The position numbers and the translations under genes were made by a program. From JANXVY01 sp034408685 (GTDB lineage: Bacteria > Pseudomonadota > Alphaproteobacteria > Rhizobiales > Hyphomicrobiaceae), in assembly GCA_034408685.1 (NCBI GenBank), contig JAWXCP010000084.1:1-25838 (forward strand): a DNA stretch of 25,838 nt. Reading direction: 5' to 3'. Position 1 is the stretch's first letter. Every line of letters begins with the position of its first letter. A model generated the notes under the pieces. The model was not told where the DNA came from and did not search any database. It saw only the letters and a program-made list of their open reading frames with translations. Below, in pieces: positions 16,690 through 24,210 of this stretch.

Positions 16690-16717
16690 GCAGTCCCGGG
16701 TATAGTCCCGGGACTGC
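16690..16717. terminator. Strong hairpin between convergent operons
   Basis: GCAGTCCCGGG (16690-16700) pairs perfectly with CCCGGGACTGC (16707-16717) around a TATAGT loop, an 11-bp GC-rich stem. ATTTTA follows on the plus strand. It sits between the end of the small exported peptide gene and the end of cusA, so it probably terminates the plus-strand operon and may act in both directions. Confidence 0.75.
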
Positions 16718-16733
16718 ATTTTAGGTCGCGAAT

Positions 16734-19700
16734 TTAGTCTGCAAATTGAATTGCATTGTGGTTCGTTGAAAGTCCTATGCCTTTCACGATTCCATATATC
16801 GCAGGAATAACAATAAGTGTCAGCAAAGTCGACGAAATCATGCCGCCGATCATCGGTACGGCGATCCGCTGCATGACCTCGCTGCCAGCGCCCGTGCTCC
16901 ACAAGATCGGCAGTAGGCCTGCCATGATCGCAACGACGGTCATCATCTTGGGGCGAACGCGTTCGACAGCACCAACCATGATAGCGCGGTCAAGGTCGGT
17001 GCGGTTGAATGCCCGGCCTTCGCGCGTGGCCACGGCCTTGGCATCGATCAGAGCGTGATCGAGATAGATCAGCATGATGACGCCGGTCTCGGCTGCGACG
17101 CCTGCGAGGGCAATGAACCCAACTGCGACAGCCACACTCATATTGAAGCCTAACGCCCACATCAACCAGAACCCGCCAACGAGCGAAAACGGCAATGAGA
17201 GCATTACGATCAGAGTCTCCGTAAGACGCTTGAAATTCAAGTACAGCAACAAGAAGATGATCATCAGCGTCAGTGGCACAACGAGTTTGAGGCGAGCTTC
17301 TGCTCGCTCCAGATATTCGTATTGCCCGCTCCAGACGAGATAGGTGCCGACTGGCAGCTTGACCTTTTCAGCCACAACCTGCTTGGCATCGGCTACGTAC
17401 CCGCCCAGATCTCGATCGCGAATATCGACAAAAATATAGGTCGCGAGTTTGGCGTTCTCGGTGCGGATGCTGGTGGCACCCTGGGTCAACTTAATGTCGG
17501 CAACTTCGCCTAACGGAACTGTGCCCCCGCCAGGCAACGAGACCAGCACATCCTTGGCAATCGCCTGAGGGTCTGATCTCAAGTTGCGCGGATAGCGGAT
17601 GGCGACCGAATAGCGCTCACGGCCCTCGACGGTGGTTGTGATCGGCTCCGCCCCGAGCGCCATGGCCACAACATCTTGAGCATCCGACACCATCAATCCG
17701 TAACGCGCGAGCCGATCACGATTGGGGATGATCTCAAGGTAGTAGCCGCCAACGACACGTTCGGCGTAAGCGCTTGACGTTCCAGCCACGGTCTTAATCG
17801 CGGTCTCGACCTCGCGAGCGACCTTTTCCATTACGGTCAGGTCAGTGCCAATGACCTTGACACCGACAGGCGTGCGGATGCCAGTCGACAACATGTCGAT
17901 GCGGGCCTTGATTGGCTGCGTCCACGCATTCGAAACCCCGGGAAACTGGAGCGATTTATCCATCTCTTGCGTGAGGCTGTCGAGTGTTACGCCGGGTCGC
18001 CACTGTTCCTTAGGCTTGAGGTTGATGACCGTCTCGAACATTTCAGTGGGTGCAGGGTCAGTGGCCGTCAATGCACGGCCAGCCTTTCCAAAAACGGACG
18101 CCACCTCCGGAAACGTTCTGATGATCCGATCCTGCGTCTGAAGAAGCTCGGCAGATTTTGTGACCGACAATCCAGGTAGCGTTGTCGGCATATACATGAT
18201 TGTGCCTTCGTTCAGACTTGGCATAAATTCGCTGCCTAGCCGGGTCGCAGGCCATACCGATACAGCAAGGACGAGGACGGCGGCGCCGATGGTCGCGCCC
18301 TTGGCGCGCAGGACCACCGAGATCACTGGTCGATAGATTGCCATCAGCGCACGGTTAAGCGGGTTTTTGTGTTCGGGGATGATGTTGCCGCGCACGAATA
18401 CGACCATCAGCGCGGGCACCAACGTAACTGAAAGAATCGCTGCGGCCGCCATCGCGAAAGTCTTGGTGGCAGCCAGCGGCCCAAACAGTCGGCCCTCTTG
18501 CGATTCGAGCGCAAAAATCGGCAGAAACGACACGGTGATAATCAGGAGGGAGAAAAACAGTGCGGGCCCGACTTCAGAGGCAGCCTCGATGATGATCTCT
18601 AGTCGAGGCTTATCGGGCGGCGCACGTTCCAAATGTTTGTGTGCGTTCTCAATCATCACGATCGCCGCATCGATCATAACCCCGATCGCGATCGCGATAC
18701 CACCCAAGCTCATGATATTTGAGCCAATGCCAAACACCTTCATGGCAGCAAACGCCATCAGTATGCCGACTGGCAACATCAAAATGGCGACCAGCGCGCT
18801 CCTGACATGCAGCAGGAAGACGATACAGACCAGGGCAACGATGAGGCTTTCTTCGATCAGGGTTGTCTGGAGTGTAGCAATGGCCCGATTGATCAATTCG
18901 GAGCGGTCGTAAACCGGCACGATCTGTGTGCCCTCTGGCAAAGACGGCGCGATCTCGGCCAGTCGCGCCTTCACGTTGTCGATGACGCTTAAAGCGTTGG
19001 CACCCGAGCGTTGCAACGCGATGCCACTCACCACTTCGCCGTCGCCGTTGAGTTCAGTTACGCCGCGCCGTTCATCGCCACCGAGTTCAATCCGCGCCAC
19101 ATCTTTTAGCAGAACCGCTGTGCCGCCATCAGCCTTCACGACAATGCGTTCAAGATCTGGGATGCCCTTCAGATAGCCCCGCCCGCGAACCATGAACTCG
19201 TGCTCGCTGAGTTCAAGCGTACGCCCACCGACATCCATGTTGCTGCCACGGATTACATCGCGGATTTTGGCGAGCGGGATGCCGAGCGCTCTCAAGCGGC
19301 CGGGATCGATTACAACGTTGTATTGCTTTATAAAACCGCCCACGCTGGCAACTTCGGCGACGCCTTCGGCCTTCGACAGCCCGAAGCGGATTTCCCAATC
19401 CTGCAGCGACCGCAGAGCGGCCAGCGACTTGTCCTTGCCGAGAACGGCATATTGATAGACCCAGCCGACGCCGCTGGCATCTGGGCCCAGTGAGGGGGTA
19501 ACGCCGACAGGCAGCCGCTTTCCCGCCGCGCTGAGGTATTCAAGCACGCGCGAGCGCGCCCAATAAATATCGACGCCGTCTTCAAAAATCACGTAAACAA
19601 ACGACACACCGAAGAACGAGAACCCACGAACGACTTTGGATCGGGGAACCGTCAGCATTGCGGTTGTCAGCGGATAAGTCACCTGATCTTCGATGACTTG

Positions 19701-19874
19701 TGGGGCCAGACCCGGCACCTCCGTGTAGACGATCACTTGCGTGTCGGAGAGATCGGGGATGGCATCGAGTGGCAGAGTGCGCAGCGCGTACACACCCGCA
19801 ACCACAGCAAACGCCGTGGCGATGAACACCAGCATGAGGTTGCGGGCGGACCAACCGATGAGCTTTGCAATCAT
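16734..19874 (-). CDS. cusA: CusA-type Cu(I)/Ag(I) RND efflux pump
   Basis: The 1046-residue inner-membrane pump expels Cu(I)/Ag(I) across the envelope with CusB and an outer-membrane channel. The TM4 signature AIGVMIDAAIVMIENAHKHL near residue 400 is the CusA form. The three methionines of the E. coli copper path have matches here: the YMP of TIMYMPTTLPG, the PTEMFETVINLKP segment, and ARIDMLSTGIRTPVG. The start MIAKLIGWSARN is typical. Its ATG overlaps the cusB stop as ATGA (19874-19871). The pump at 10684 is only a distant relative, so the window holds two different HME-RND pumps. No truncation or frameshift is seen. Confidence 0.95.
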   Translation of the reverse strand: MIAKLIGWSARNLMLVFIATAFAVVAGVYALRTLPLDAIPDLSDTQVIVYTEVPGLAPQVIEDQVTYPLTTAMLTVPRSKVVRGFSFFGVSFVYVIFEDGVDIYWARSRVLEYLSAAGKRLPVGVTPSLGPDASGVGWVYQYAVLGKDKSLAALRSLQDWEIRFGLSKAEGVAEVASVGGFIKQYNVVIDPGRLRALGIPLAKIRDVIRGSNMDVGGRTLELSEHEFMVRGRGYLKGIPDLERIVVKADGGTAVLLKDVARIELGGDERRGVTELNGDGEVVSGIALQRSGANALSVIDNVKARLAEIAPSLPEGTQIVPVYDRSELINRAIATLQTTLIEESLIVALVCIVFLLHVRSALVAILMLPVGILMAFAAMKVFGIGSNIMSLGGIAIAIGVMIDAAIVMIENAHKHLERAPPDKPRLEIIIEAASEVGPALFFSLLIITVSFLPIFALESQEGRLFGPLAATKTFAMAAAAILSVTLVPALMVVFVRGNIIPEHKNPLNRALMAIYRPVISVVLRAKGATIGAAVLVLAVSVWPATRLGSEFMPSLNEGTIMYMPTTLPGLSVTKSAELLQTQDRIIRTFPEVASVFGKAGRALTATDPAPTEMFETVINLKPKEQWRPGVTLDSLTQEMDKSLQFPGVSNAWTQPIKARIDMLSTGIRTPVGVKVIGTDLTVMEKVAREVETAIKTVAGTSSAYAERVVGGYYLEIIPNRDRLARYGLMVSDAQDVVAMALGAEPITTTVEGRERYSVAIRYPRNLRSDPQAIAKDVLVSLPGGGTVPLGEVADIKLTQGATSIRTENAKLATYIFVDIRDRDLGGYVADAKQVVAEKVKLPVGTYLVWSGQYEYLERAEARLKLVVPLTLMIIFLLLYLNFKRLTETLIVMLSLPFSLVGGFWLMWALGFNMSVAVAVGFIALAGVAAETGVIMLIYLDHALIDAKAVATREGRAFNRTDLDRAIMVGAVERVRPKMMTVVAIMAGLLPILWSTGAGSEVMQRIAVPMIGGMISSTLLTLIVIPAIYGIVKGIGLSTNHNAIQFAD

Positions 19875-21334
19875 GGCTTGCCGTCCGAGGTTGAGGGTGA
19901 TGTGAAGCCCTTAAGAGCTGCCTGAAGGTTGCTCTCGGAATCGATCAGAAAAAGTCCATTCGCGACCACGCGATCACCTTCGGCCAGGCCCGACATGATC
20001 TCGACCATCCCGTCGCCAGTGCGACCGGCCTTCACGTCGCGCGGCTCATAACGCCCCTCTCCGAGGCTCAACAGCACGACCTGTCGGTTGCCACTATCGA
20101 TCAGAGCACTCGTCGGCACGACGAGTACGGGCTCGCCATCGCCTGTCATGATCTCAACGTCCGCGTACATGTCCGGCAACAGCTTCAGGTCGGGATTAGG
20201 CAACTCGATCCGCACCCGCGCCGTACGTGTCTCTTTCATGAGGTGCGGCAGAATGAGCGCCACTTCGCCTAAGAATGTGTAACCAGGATAAGCGCGCGTT
20301 GAAACGCGAACCTTCTGGCCTTGCCGCAGCGCACTCAAATCGCCTTCGGGCACATCAGCGTTGACCCACATTACCGAATGGTCGGCGATGCGAAACGCCA
20401 CATCGCCAGCTTTGAAAGCCTGACCGTGTACGACATTGCGTTCAATGATGATGCCGTCGCTCTGTGCGCGGACGGTCAGTGTGTCGGGCACTCGGCGCTC
20501 GCGCTTGATCTGCTCAATGTACTCATTTGGGACGCCCAGATTACGCAGCCGACGGGATGCGCCGATAACCGTTCCGCTTTCGCCCTTGAACAGTGAAAGG
20601 TTAAACGTTTCCGCGCCCTTTGAACTGGGCACCTGCTCGATGATGAGGCGTGAGCCCTGGTTCAGCAGTTCCTGGCCAAAAACAGTGGCAAGAGGATCAC
20701 CTTTTTTTATGTATTGACCAGTGGTCACCATCTCCAGGCGTTCAACAAACCCATCGAAACGAGGCGCGATCACGGAAATCCGCCGCTCGTCGTACTGCAC
20801 AACGCCAGGGGCTTTGATCGTGCGGGTGGAGGGAAGGCGTCCAACGAGCGTCGTTTCGACACCGGCACGCTGTACCTTCCCGGGCGAGACCTTGATCGTG
20901 TTGCCGTCTTCCGTTTCCCCCTCGAACACGGGGATATAGTCCATTCCCATCGAATCTTTTTTAGGGCTCGGCGACGTGTCAGGCAGCCCCATCGGATTAC
21001 GATAGAACTTGACCTTGGTGCCGCTGCCGGTTGCAGACTCGGCGCCGGCTAAGGGTTTGTCGAAGTTGATATCTTCACTCGCCCGCACACCAATGTAGGG
21101 GCGCCCGTCCGGTGTCGATTTGGGCGTTTGTGAGTACGTCATACGTCCGTCGGGATCGCGGTAATAGACGACCGGTCCGCTTGGCGCGGGCTTGGCCCCC
21201 ATCCCGACGATTGCAGCGGTTGGAGCGGCTAGCCCTGGCAATTGCAGTCGCCCAGTTTGCCCGGCCCACACTCCCGCAACCGCTGCGATCCCGAAGATCG
21301 TGGCGGCCTTCAAAGCCAACTCTATCTGTTTCAT
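19871..21334 (-). CDS. cusB: CusB-type periplasmic adaptor with metal-binding segments
   Basis: The 487-residue membrane fusion protein starts at ATG 21334, which overlaps the upstream stop as ATGA; a longer frame to 21412 would run into the neighbour. An N-terminal anchor (about residues 8-26) is followed by two heavy-metal-binding-like segments: a degenerate one, VVYYRDPDGRMTYSQTPKST, and a typical one, FYRNPMGLPDTSPSPKKDSM followed by GMDYIPV (about 110-136). The adaptor core follows, with APGVVQYDERRISVIAPRFD, a helical hairpin and DHSVMWVNADVPEGDL. It should collect Cu(I)/Ag(I) in the periplasm and pass it to CusA, encoded immediately downstream. The lack of a neighbouring cusC or cusF is notable. 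Confidence 0.93.
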   Translation of the reverse strand: MKQIELALKAATIFGIAAVAGVWAGQTGRLQLPGLAAPTAAIVGMGAKPAPSGPVVYYRDPDGRMTYSQTPKSTPDGRPYIGVRASEDINFDKPLAGAESATGSGTKVKFYRNPMGLPDTSPSPKKDSMGMDYIPVFEGETEDGNTIKVSPGKVQRAGVETTLVGRLPSTRTIKAPGVVQYDERRISVIAPRFDGFVERLEMVTTGQYIKKGDPLATVFGQELLNQGSRLIIEQVPSSKGAETFNLSLFKGESGTVIGASRRLRNLGVPNEYIEQIKRERRVPDTLTVRAQSDGIIIERNVVHGQAFKAGDVAFRIADHSVMWVNADVPEGDLSALRQGQKVRVSTRAYPGYTFLGEVALILPHLMKETRTARVRIELPNPDLKLLPDMYADVEIMTGDGEPVLVVPTSALIDSGNRQVVLLSLGEGRYEPRDVKAGRTGDGMVEIMSGLAEGDRVVANGLFLIDSESNLQAALKGFTSPSTSDGKP

Positions 21335-21726
21335 TTGGTGGCCTTGACGATCAACCGGCTCTCGACCGTCCCGCTCTCGCCTTGCACCTTGGCGCCAAGC
21401 GTCAGCGCCCACTGGCCAGCCATCGTCAAGTCAGTCTTGAAGCGGTATGTGCCCGGCTCGCTGTTTGGCAGCAGATCGAGTGGCGCGGTCATCGCCTCCA
21501 TCTGATCGGGCCCCATGTCGATGCGCTTAGCAAAGATCACGGCGTCGGGGATCGCCTTGCCAGTCGATTTTTGAATGAGCTTCACGGTCACGACCGCTTG
21601 CCCTTCTTTGACTTCTTTGTCGATCAGTTGGAATTCGTAATCTTTTATGTCGGCAAATGCCAAGGGCGAATGGCCGATAGTCAACGCTGTGCCAAGCGCC
21701 AGCGAGCGGAGAAATTGGCGTGTCAT
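21331..21726 (-). CDS. Exported YtkA/FixH-like domain protein
   Basis: The product has 131 residues with a Sec signal peptide (MTRQFLRSLALGTALTIGHS, cleavage near AFA-DI, residue 25). The rest is one Ig-like beta domain of the YtkA-like type (YEFQLIDKEVKEGQAVVTVK, then PDAVIFAKRIDMGPDQM and GTYRFKTDLTMAGQWALTL). The Met-rich turn (RIDMGPDQMEAM) could bind copper. ATG 21726 has GGAG eight bases upstream; the frame further upstream to 21966 has no good start. Such proteins are frequent just before cusB genes. The ATGA overlap with cusB supports co-translation. Its exact role, perhaps metal delivery or adaptor assembly, is not known. Confidence 0.82.
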   Translation of the reverse strand: MTRQFLRSLALGTALTIGHSPLAFADIKDYEFQLIDKEVKEGQAVVTVKLIQKSTGKAIPDAVIFAKRIDMGPDQMEAMTAPLDLLPNSEPGTYRFKTDLTMAGQWALTLGAKVQGESGTVESRLIVKATK

Positions 21727-21827
21727 GGGGCAGACTCCAAGATGTTTGAACGTGGCGCTGGCCGCACTGGCCGACGCCAAACTTGCCGCAGTCGCGCTGC
21801 AGCAGTCATCACGAGAATGGGCGTGGT

Positions 21828-22280
21828 TCAGCAGATTGGAGGTCGAAGCAGGGGTGGAATAAGTGATCCAGGCAACACCCGAGTGGTTTGCGGCCACAAC
21901 GTTGTTGCTTCTAGGAAAACGGGCATTAAAGCGCTCGGCGCCGCTCCCGTAACCTTCTGCAGGCATTTCGCCATGCAGACGGAAAAATCAGCGCACGATG
22001 TTTTTAGACACGAGGGACATAACTCCGCCGAGTCGAGGCACGGCATGGCCATCGCTTCCATATCGGCAGGTCTGACGTCAACCTTCTGGGCAACGCCCAG
22101 CCCATTAGCCATCACCGGCCGCGCGACAACAGCAACCGACACCAATGCTCCCAGCATCGCAACGATGCCGAGCGCTGCAATCAAATATGGGCGTTTGCCG
22201 TTGAACATTCGGGCAAGTTGGCATGTTACCGCGACCGCGGCAAGGCACAGTCGTGTGACAGCTTGCTTGAGCATAAACAT
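21828..22280 (-). CDS. Cys-rich membrane-anchored/exported protein, likely first gene of the cus operon
   Basis: This frame encodes 150 residues with two hydrophobic stretches near the N-terminus (8-22 and 31-53). A Cys-rich segment then follows, with Cys at 81, 88, 91, 96, 102 and 106 (CLDSAELCPSCLK, TSCADFSVCMAKC), and a Pro-rich end, LIPPLLRPP. AAGG lies eight bases before the ATG at 22280; a shorter start at 22208 is possible. The Cys cluster and the position 100 bases ahead of the YtkA-like and cusBA genes suggest a metal-binding or metal-sensing exported protein. I know no named family with certainty. The Cys spacing is unlikely to arise by chance in a non-coding frame. Confidence 0.62.
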   Translation of the reverse strand: MFMLKQAVTRLCLAAVAVTCQLARMFNGKRPYLIAALGIVAMLGALVSVAVVARPVMANGLGVAQKVDVRPADMEAMAMPCLDSAELCPSCLKTSCADFSVCMAKCLQKVTGAAPSALMPVFLEATTLWPQTTRVLPGSLIPPLLRPPIC

Positions 22281-22332
22281 TCGGCAACCTTAACGTGCAC
22301 AACAAAAGCACGGAGCACTTGTCACGGCGATT

Positions 22333-22366
22333 GGTGTCGAACATCGATTGTCGATGTTATCGCACC
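22333..22366. promoter_or_regulatory. Extended inverted repeat upstream of the cus operon
   Basis: AACATCGA (22340-22347) and TCGATGTT (22351-22358) form a perfect 8-bp inverted repeat around TTG. GGTG/CACC arms lie further out (22333-22336 and 22363-22366). It is about 60 bases upstream of the Cys-rich gene start, a sensible place for an operator. It could equally be an RNA hairpin in the leader. Confidence 0.45.
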
Positions 22367-22405
22367 GACCACGGCAGATTTAAGCGACTTCTCACCGAAA
22401 CAGTC

Positions 22406-22424
22406 GGCCACGACTAACGTGGCC
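22406..22424. terminator. Hairpin downstream of the qseC-like gene
   Basis: GGCCACG (22406-22412) pairs perfectly with CGTGGCC (22418-22424) around ACTAA, about 30 bases beyond the qseC-like stop. On the minus strand only a short GACTGTTT follows, so it is at best a weak intrinsic terminator. It also lies between the ICE module and the copper cargo. Confidence 0.4.
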
Positions 22425-22453
22425 TCGACACGACCAATTGGTTCGAAGCGACG

Positions 22454-22672
22454 TCACGACGGCTTTATGGGTTGGATCAAATCGGCTGGACTGACGTCGA
22501 GCGCCTGCGCCAAATCATGCAAGGACACCACAGTCGGGTTTCGTTTGCCGCTTTCGAGACCGCTGATGTATTGCTGACTGAAGCCCGAAACGTCGGCGAA
22601 CTGCTCTTGGGTCAGGCCTTTTTCAAGCCTGATCCGTCGTACGTTGCCTCCCACGATCCGCCGCATGTCCAT
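22454..22672 (-). CDS. qseC: XRE-family helix-turn-helix regulator, QseC-like
   Basis: The 72-residue protein is almost entirely one HTH_3/XRE domain: RLEKGLTQEQFADVSGFSQQ, then YISGLESGKRNPTVVSLHDL and AQALDVSPADLI (HTH about residues 19-44). It is transcribed divergently from the DUF2285-type gene. This is the arrangement of qseC and qseM in Mesorhizobium ICEMlSymR7A, where QseC binds two operators in the shared intergenic region, represses qseM and activates its own gene. Two TGTAATC boxes lie in the equivalent region here. The ribosome site is weak and an internal ATG two codons in is possible. The QseC name rests on context and size, so it is an inference; the XRE family itself is certain. 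Confidence 0.85.
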   Translation of the reverse strand: MDMRRIVGGNVRRIRLEKGLTQEQFADVSGFSQQYISGLESGKRNPTVVSLHDLAQALDVSPADLIQPIKPS

Positions 22673-22690
22673 GCAGACCGGATTGCAGGA

Positions 22691-22727
22691 TGTAATCGGC
22701 TGCGTTTATCATCTATAGTATGTAATC
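22691..22727. promoter_or_regulatory. Paired TGTAATC boxes in the qseC-qseM intergenic region
   Basis: TGTAATC occurs at 22691-22697 and again at 22721-22727, both on the plus strand and exactly 30 bp apart. The stretch between holds the symmetric CTATAG and AT-rich promoter-like sequence. Its position between divergent genes fits a pair of operators for the XRE regulator. The sites have not been shown to bind it. Confidence 0.5.
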
Positions 22728-22759
22728 AATCACCAACGCGATGACGGATAAGCTTGTCT

Positions 22760-23041
22760 ATGACCACCGACGCTCCTAACCCACCGAATGTAAGCCCGCT
22801 TGAGCCGCCACCGGATGCAGCGACGCTAACGGACGTCGACCGGTTATACGCAACGCTCTACCTCCGCTTGCTCGACGCGGACGCAGCTGGTGTGGAGTGG
22901 AAAACGGCGTCACGCCAAATCCTGCACCTCGATCCCACCGATAATGACGATCACGCCAAACGTGTTTTTGATCGGTTTCTCGCGCGGGCGAAATGGATGA
23001 CACAGGTTGGCTACGCACTGCTGTTAAAAACTGAGACTTGA
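22760..23041 (+). CDS. qseM: DUF2285-type small protein, QseM-like antiactivator
   Basis: The 93-residue protein has the family signature DRLYATLYLRLLDADAAGVE, then RQILHLDPTDN and RFLARAKWMTQVGYALLL. ATG 22760 is preferred; a TTG two codons upstream is in frame, and the ribosome site (GGATAAG) is moderate. In ICEMlSymR7A the DUF2285 protein QseM blocks transfer by binding both the quorum-sensing activator TraR and the excision activator FseA. Here the gene lies opposite a qseC-like gene and directly ahead of an fseA-like gene, the expected partner. No traR or traI is present in the window, so FseA would be its only visible target. Function is inferred from family and context. Confidence 0.8.
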   Translation: MTTDAPNPPNVSPLEPPPDAATLTDVDRLYATLYLRLLDADAAGVEWKTASRQILHLDPTDNDDHAKRVFDRFLARAKWMTQVGYALLLKTET

Positions 23042-23135
23042 TTTTTGCCAAATCGGCAGCGTTGTTTGCGCCCACCACTTAAACGACCGAACAAAATCGT
23101 CGCAATTAACCGTCCGCGTCGATGTTTGATGATTG

Positions 23136-23153
23136 TGTCAAAAATTTCTGACA
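23136..23153. promoter_or_regulatory. 18-bp near-perfect palindrome, tra-box-like
   Basis: TGTCAAAAATTTCTGACA pairs in eight of nine positions and lies about 160 bases upstream of the fseA-like start. Its length equals that of the TraR tra box, and in ICEMlSymR7A the fseA genes are under TraR control. The sequence itself does not match the known Agrobacterium tra box, so binding by a LuxR-type regulator is only a possibility. Confidence 0.45.
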
Positions 23154-23311
23154 GCTTATCGTTCGGGGCGATAGCGAGGATTGAGCAGGCCTATTTCTTA
23201 GTCGACTTTACCGAAATCAAGTACTGGCATCGCAAAGTTTCACCTCTGTGCGAGTGCAAGTTTTACGGAGACCAAACGAAGCAGGCAACCTGCGATAAAC
23301 GGAGCACACCC

Positions 23312-24125
23312 GTGGCAGAATCGCTTGAAATAATCGATCCGGCTTGGCCTCCGGCAGACGGGGCCTATGATTATGTAGCGACCCTCAACAACGTCGAACT
23401 CGCCTGGGAATTTCTTCGACGCAATCCAGACTATCGACAAGCGTATATTGCGGCGCAACTTCCATCAATCGCGCAGCGACGATTACCAACCGGACAGCTC
23501 GTCTGGACCCAAAACAAATCGGCGTCCAAGGCCCCGCATTGGAAGCTATGCTTTTTTCGTCGATCCATCGCTCTCGGCGCTAGACGCTCCCGTGGCCTGG
23601 GTCACCGATACCGGTATCGCCACACTGTCTGCGATCGCAACGCGCGCCGCCGTCGCCTCAAGTGCCGATCTCAATTTGTCTACGCTGACGTGCATCCGGC
23701 ATATCGTCTTCGAACGCGGTGATGTTGAACGGCTGCTTATCCATACGACGGACGCCGCCATTGCCGTCATTCTGCGCGGCGACCGGATTATCAAAACGCC
23801 TGTCGACGTGGTGTTCCACATCGACGGCTTAGCGCGAGCACACTCTGCAGGTGCGGTCTTGATGGCGTTACCGCGCGTCCTGACCGGGCCTCCGCGCCAG
23901 GCCGTGAAATCAGTCCGCCGCAACCTGTTGCGCAACGCTCTGATCGCGCTCGATGGTCGGCGCGCCGGGGCCAGTTATCGGGAAATGGCAGCCGTGGCCT
24001 TCGGGCGCACGAAGACCGCAGTCGCCTGGACCTCGCCCAGTCGCGCCATGAAGGACCAAATGTTCAGAGCCCACGATCGGGGCATTGAGCTCGCTGGCGG
24101 CGGCCATATCCGGCTGCTCGGTTGA
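23312..24125 (+). CDS. fseA: FseA-like excision activator in two frames joined by a +1 ribosomal frameshift
   Basis: The first frame starts at GTG 23312 (GGAG seven bases upstream) and encodes a DUF6499/transcriptional-regulator-like domain: DGAYDYVATLNNVELAWEFL then RRNPDYRQAYIAAQ. At 23552-23558 (TTT TTT C) a +1 slip of Phe-tRNA from TTT to TTC moves reading into the second frame. The product then continues VDPSLSALDAPVAWVTDTG and ends in a DUF2285 domain (RNLLRNALIALDGRRAGASY then REMAAVAFG, DRGIELAGGGHIRLL), about 270 residues in all. Without the slip, frame one ends at 23722 with a 54-residue Arg-rich tail. FseA of ICEMlSymR7A is made by the same kind of frameshift and activates rdfS, the next gene here. 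A sequencing error or true mutation in the T run is the alternative. Confidence 0.8.
23552..23558 (+). promoter_or_regulatory. Putative +1 programmed frameshift site TTT-TTT-C
   Basis: In frame one the codons are TGC TTT TTT CGT CGA. If Phe-tRNA on the second TTT moves one base forward it pairs with TTC, its best codon, and the next codons GTC GAT CCA continue the conserved second domain. The A site holds CGT at the moment of slipping. I see no obvious upstream Shine-Dalgarno-like stimulator. Confidence 0.65.
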
Positions 24126-24127
24126 GG

Positions 24128-24157
24128 GTGTCGAACTCGCATTCTTCAATTCGACAC
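24128..24157 (+). promoter_or_regulatory. Inverted repeat after fseA
   Basis: GTGTCGAA (24128-24135) pairs with TTCGACAC (24150-24157) around a 14-base loop, starting three bases after the fseA stop. It could terminate or pause fseA transcription, or be a protein-binding site in the rdfS promoter. There is no U-tract. It shares the GTGTC/GACAC core with the next hairpin. Confidence 0.45.
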
Positions 24158-24180
24158 TCCCGCAACAACCAGGGCTTCTC

Positions 24181-24208
24181 CAAGGTGTCCAAAGACGAGG
24201 ACACCTTG
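24181..24208 (+). promoter_or_regulatory. 10-bp perfect hairpin overlapping the rdfS ribosome site
   Basis: CAAGGTGTCC (24181-24190) pairs perfectly with GGACACCTTG (24199-24208) around AAAGACGA and ends two bases before the rdfS ATG at 24211. The only ribosome-site candidate, GAGG at 24197-24200, lies in the loop and right arm. Folding could therefore limit rdfS translation; the same DNA could also be an FseA binding site. Confidence 0.55.
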
Positions 24209-24210
24209 CC

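Noticed and set aside
21112..22293. A 393-residue plus-strand open frame opposite cusB, the YtkA-like gene and the Cys-rich gene
   Set aside because: Three genes with signal peptides and good starts run on the other strand. This frame has no recognisable domain.
22681..22697. A match to the P-type conjugation nick core (ATCCTG|C on the minus strand) between qseC and qseM
   Set aside because: The 7-mer also occurs elsewhere (for example inside copA near 2905), which is expected by chance in 25 kb. No relaxase gene or typical flanking inverted repeat is next to it.
22741..22779. A 12-codon open frame (MTDKLVYDHRRS) starting just ahead of the qseM start, as a possible leader peptide
   Set aside because: It is too short to support and out of frame with qseM; nothing in the sequence shows that it is translated.
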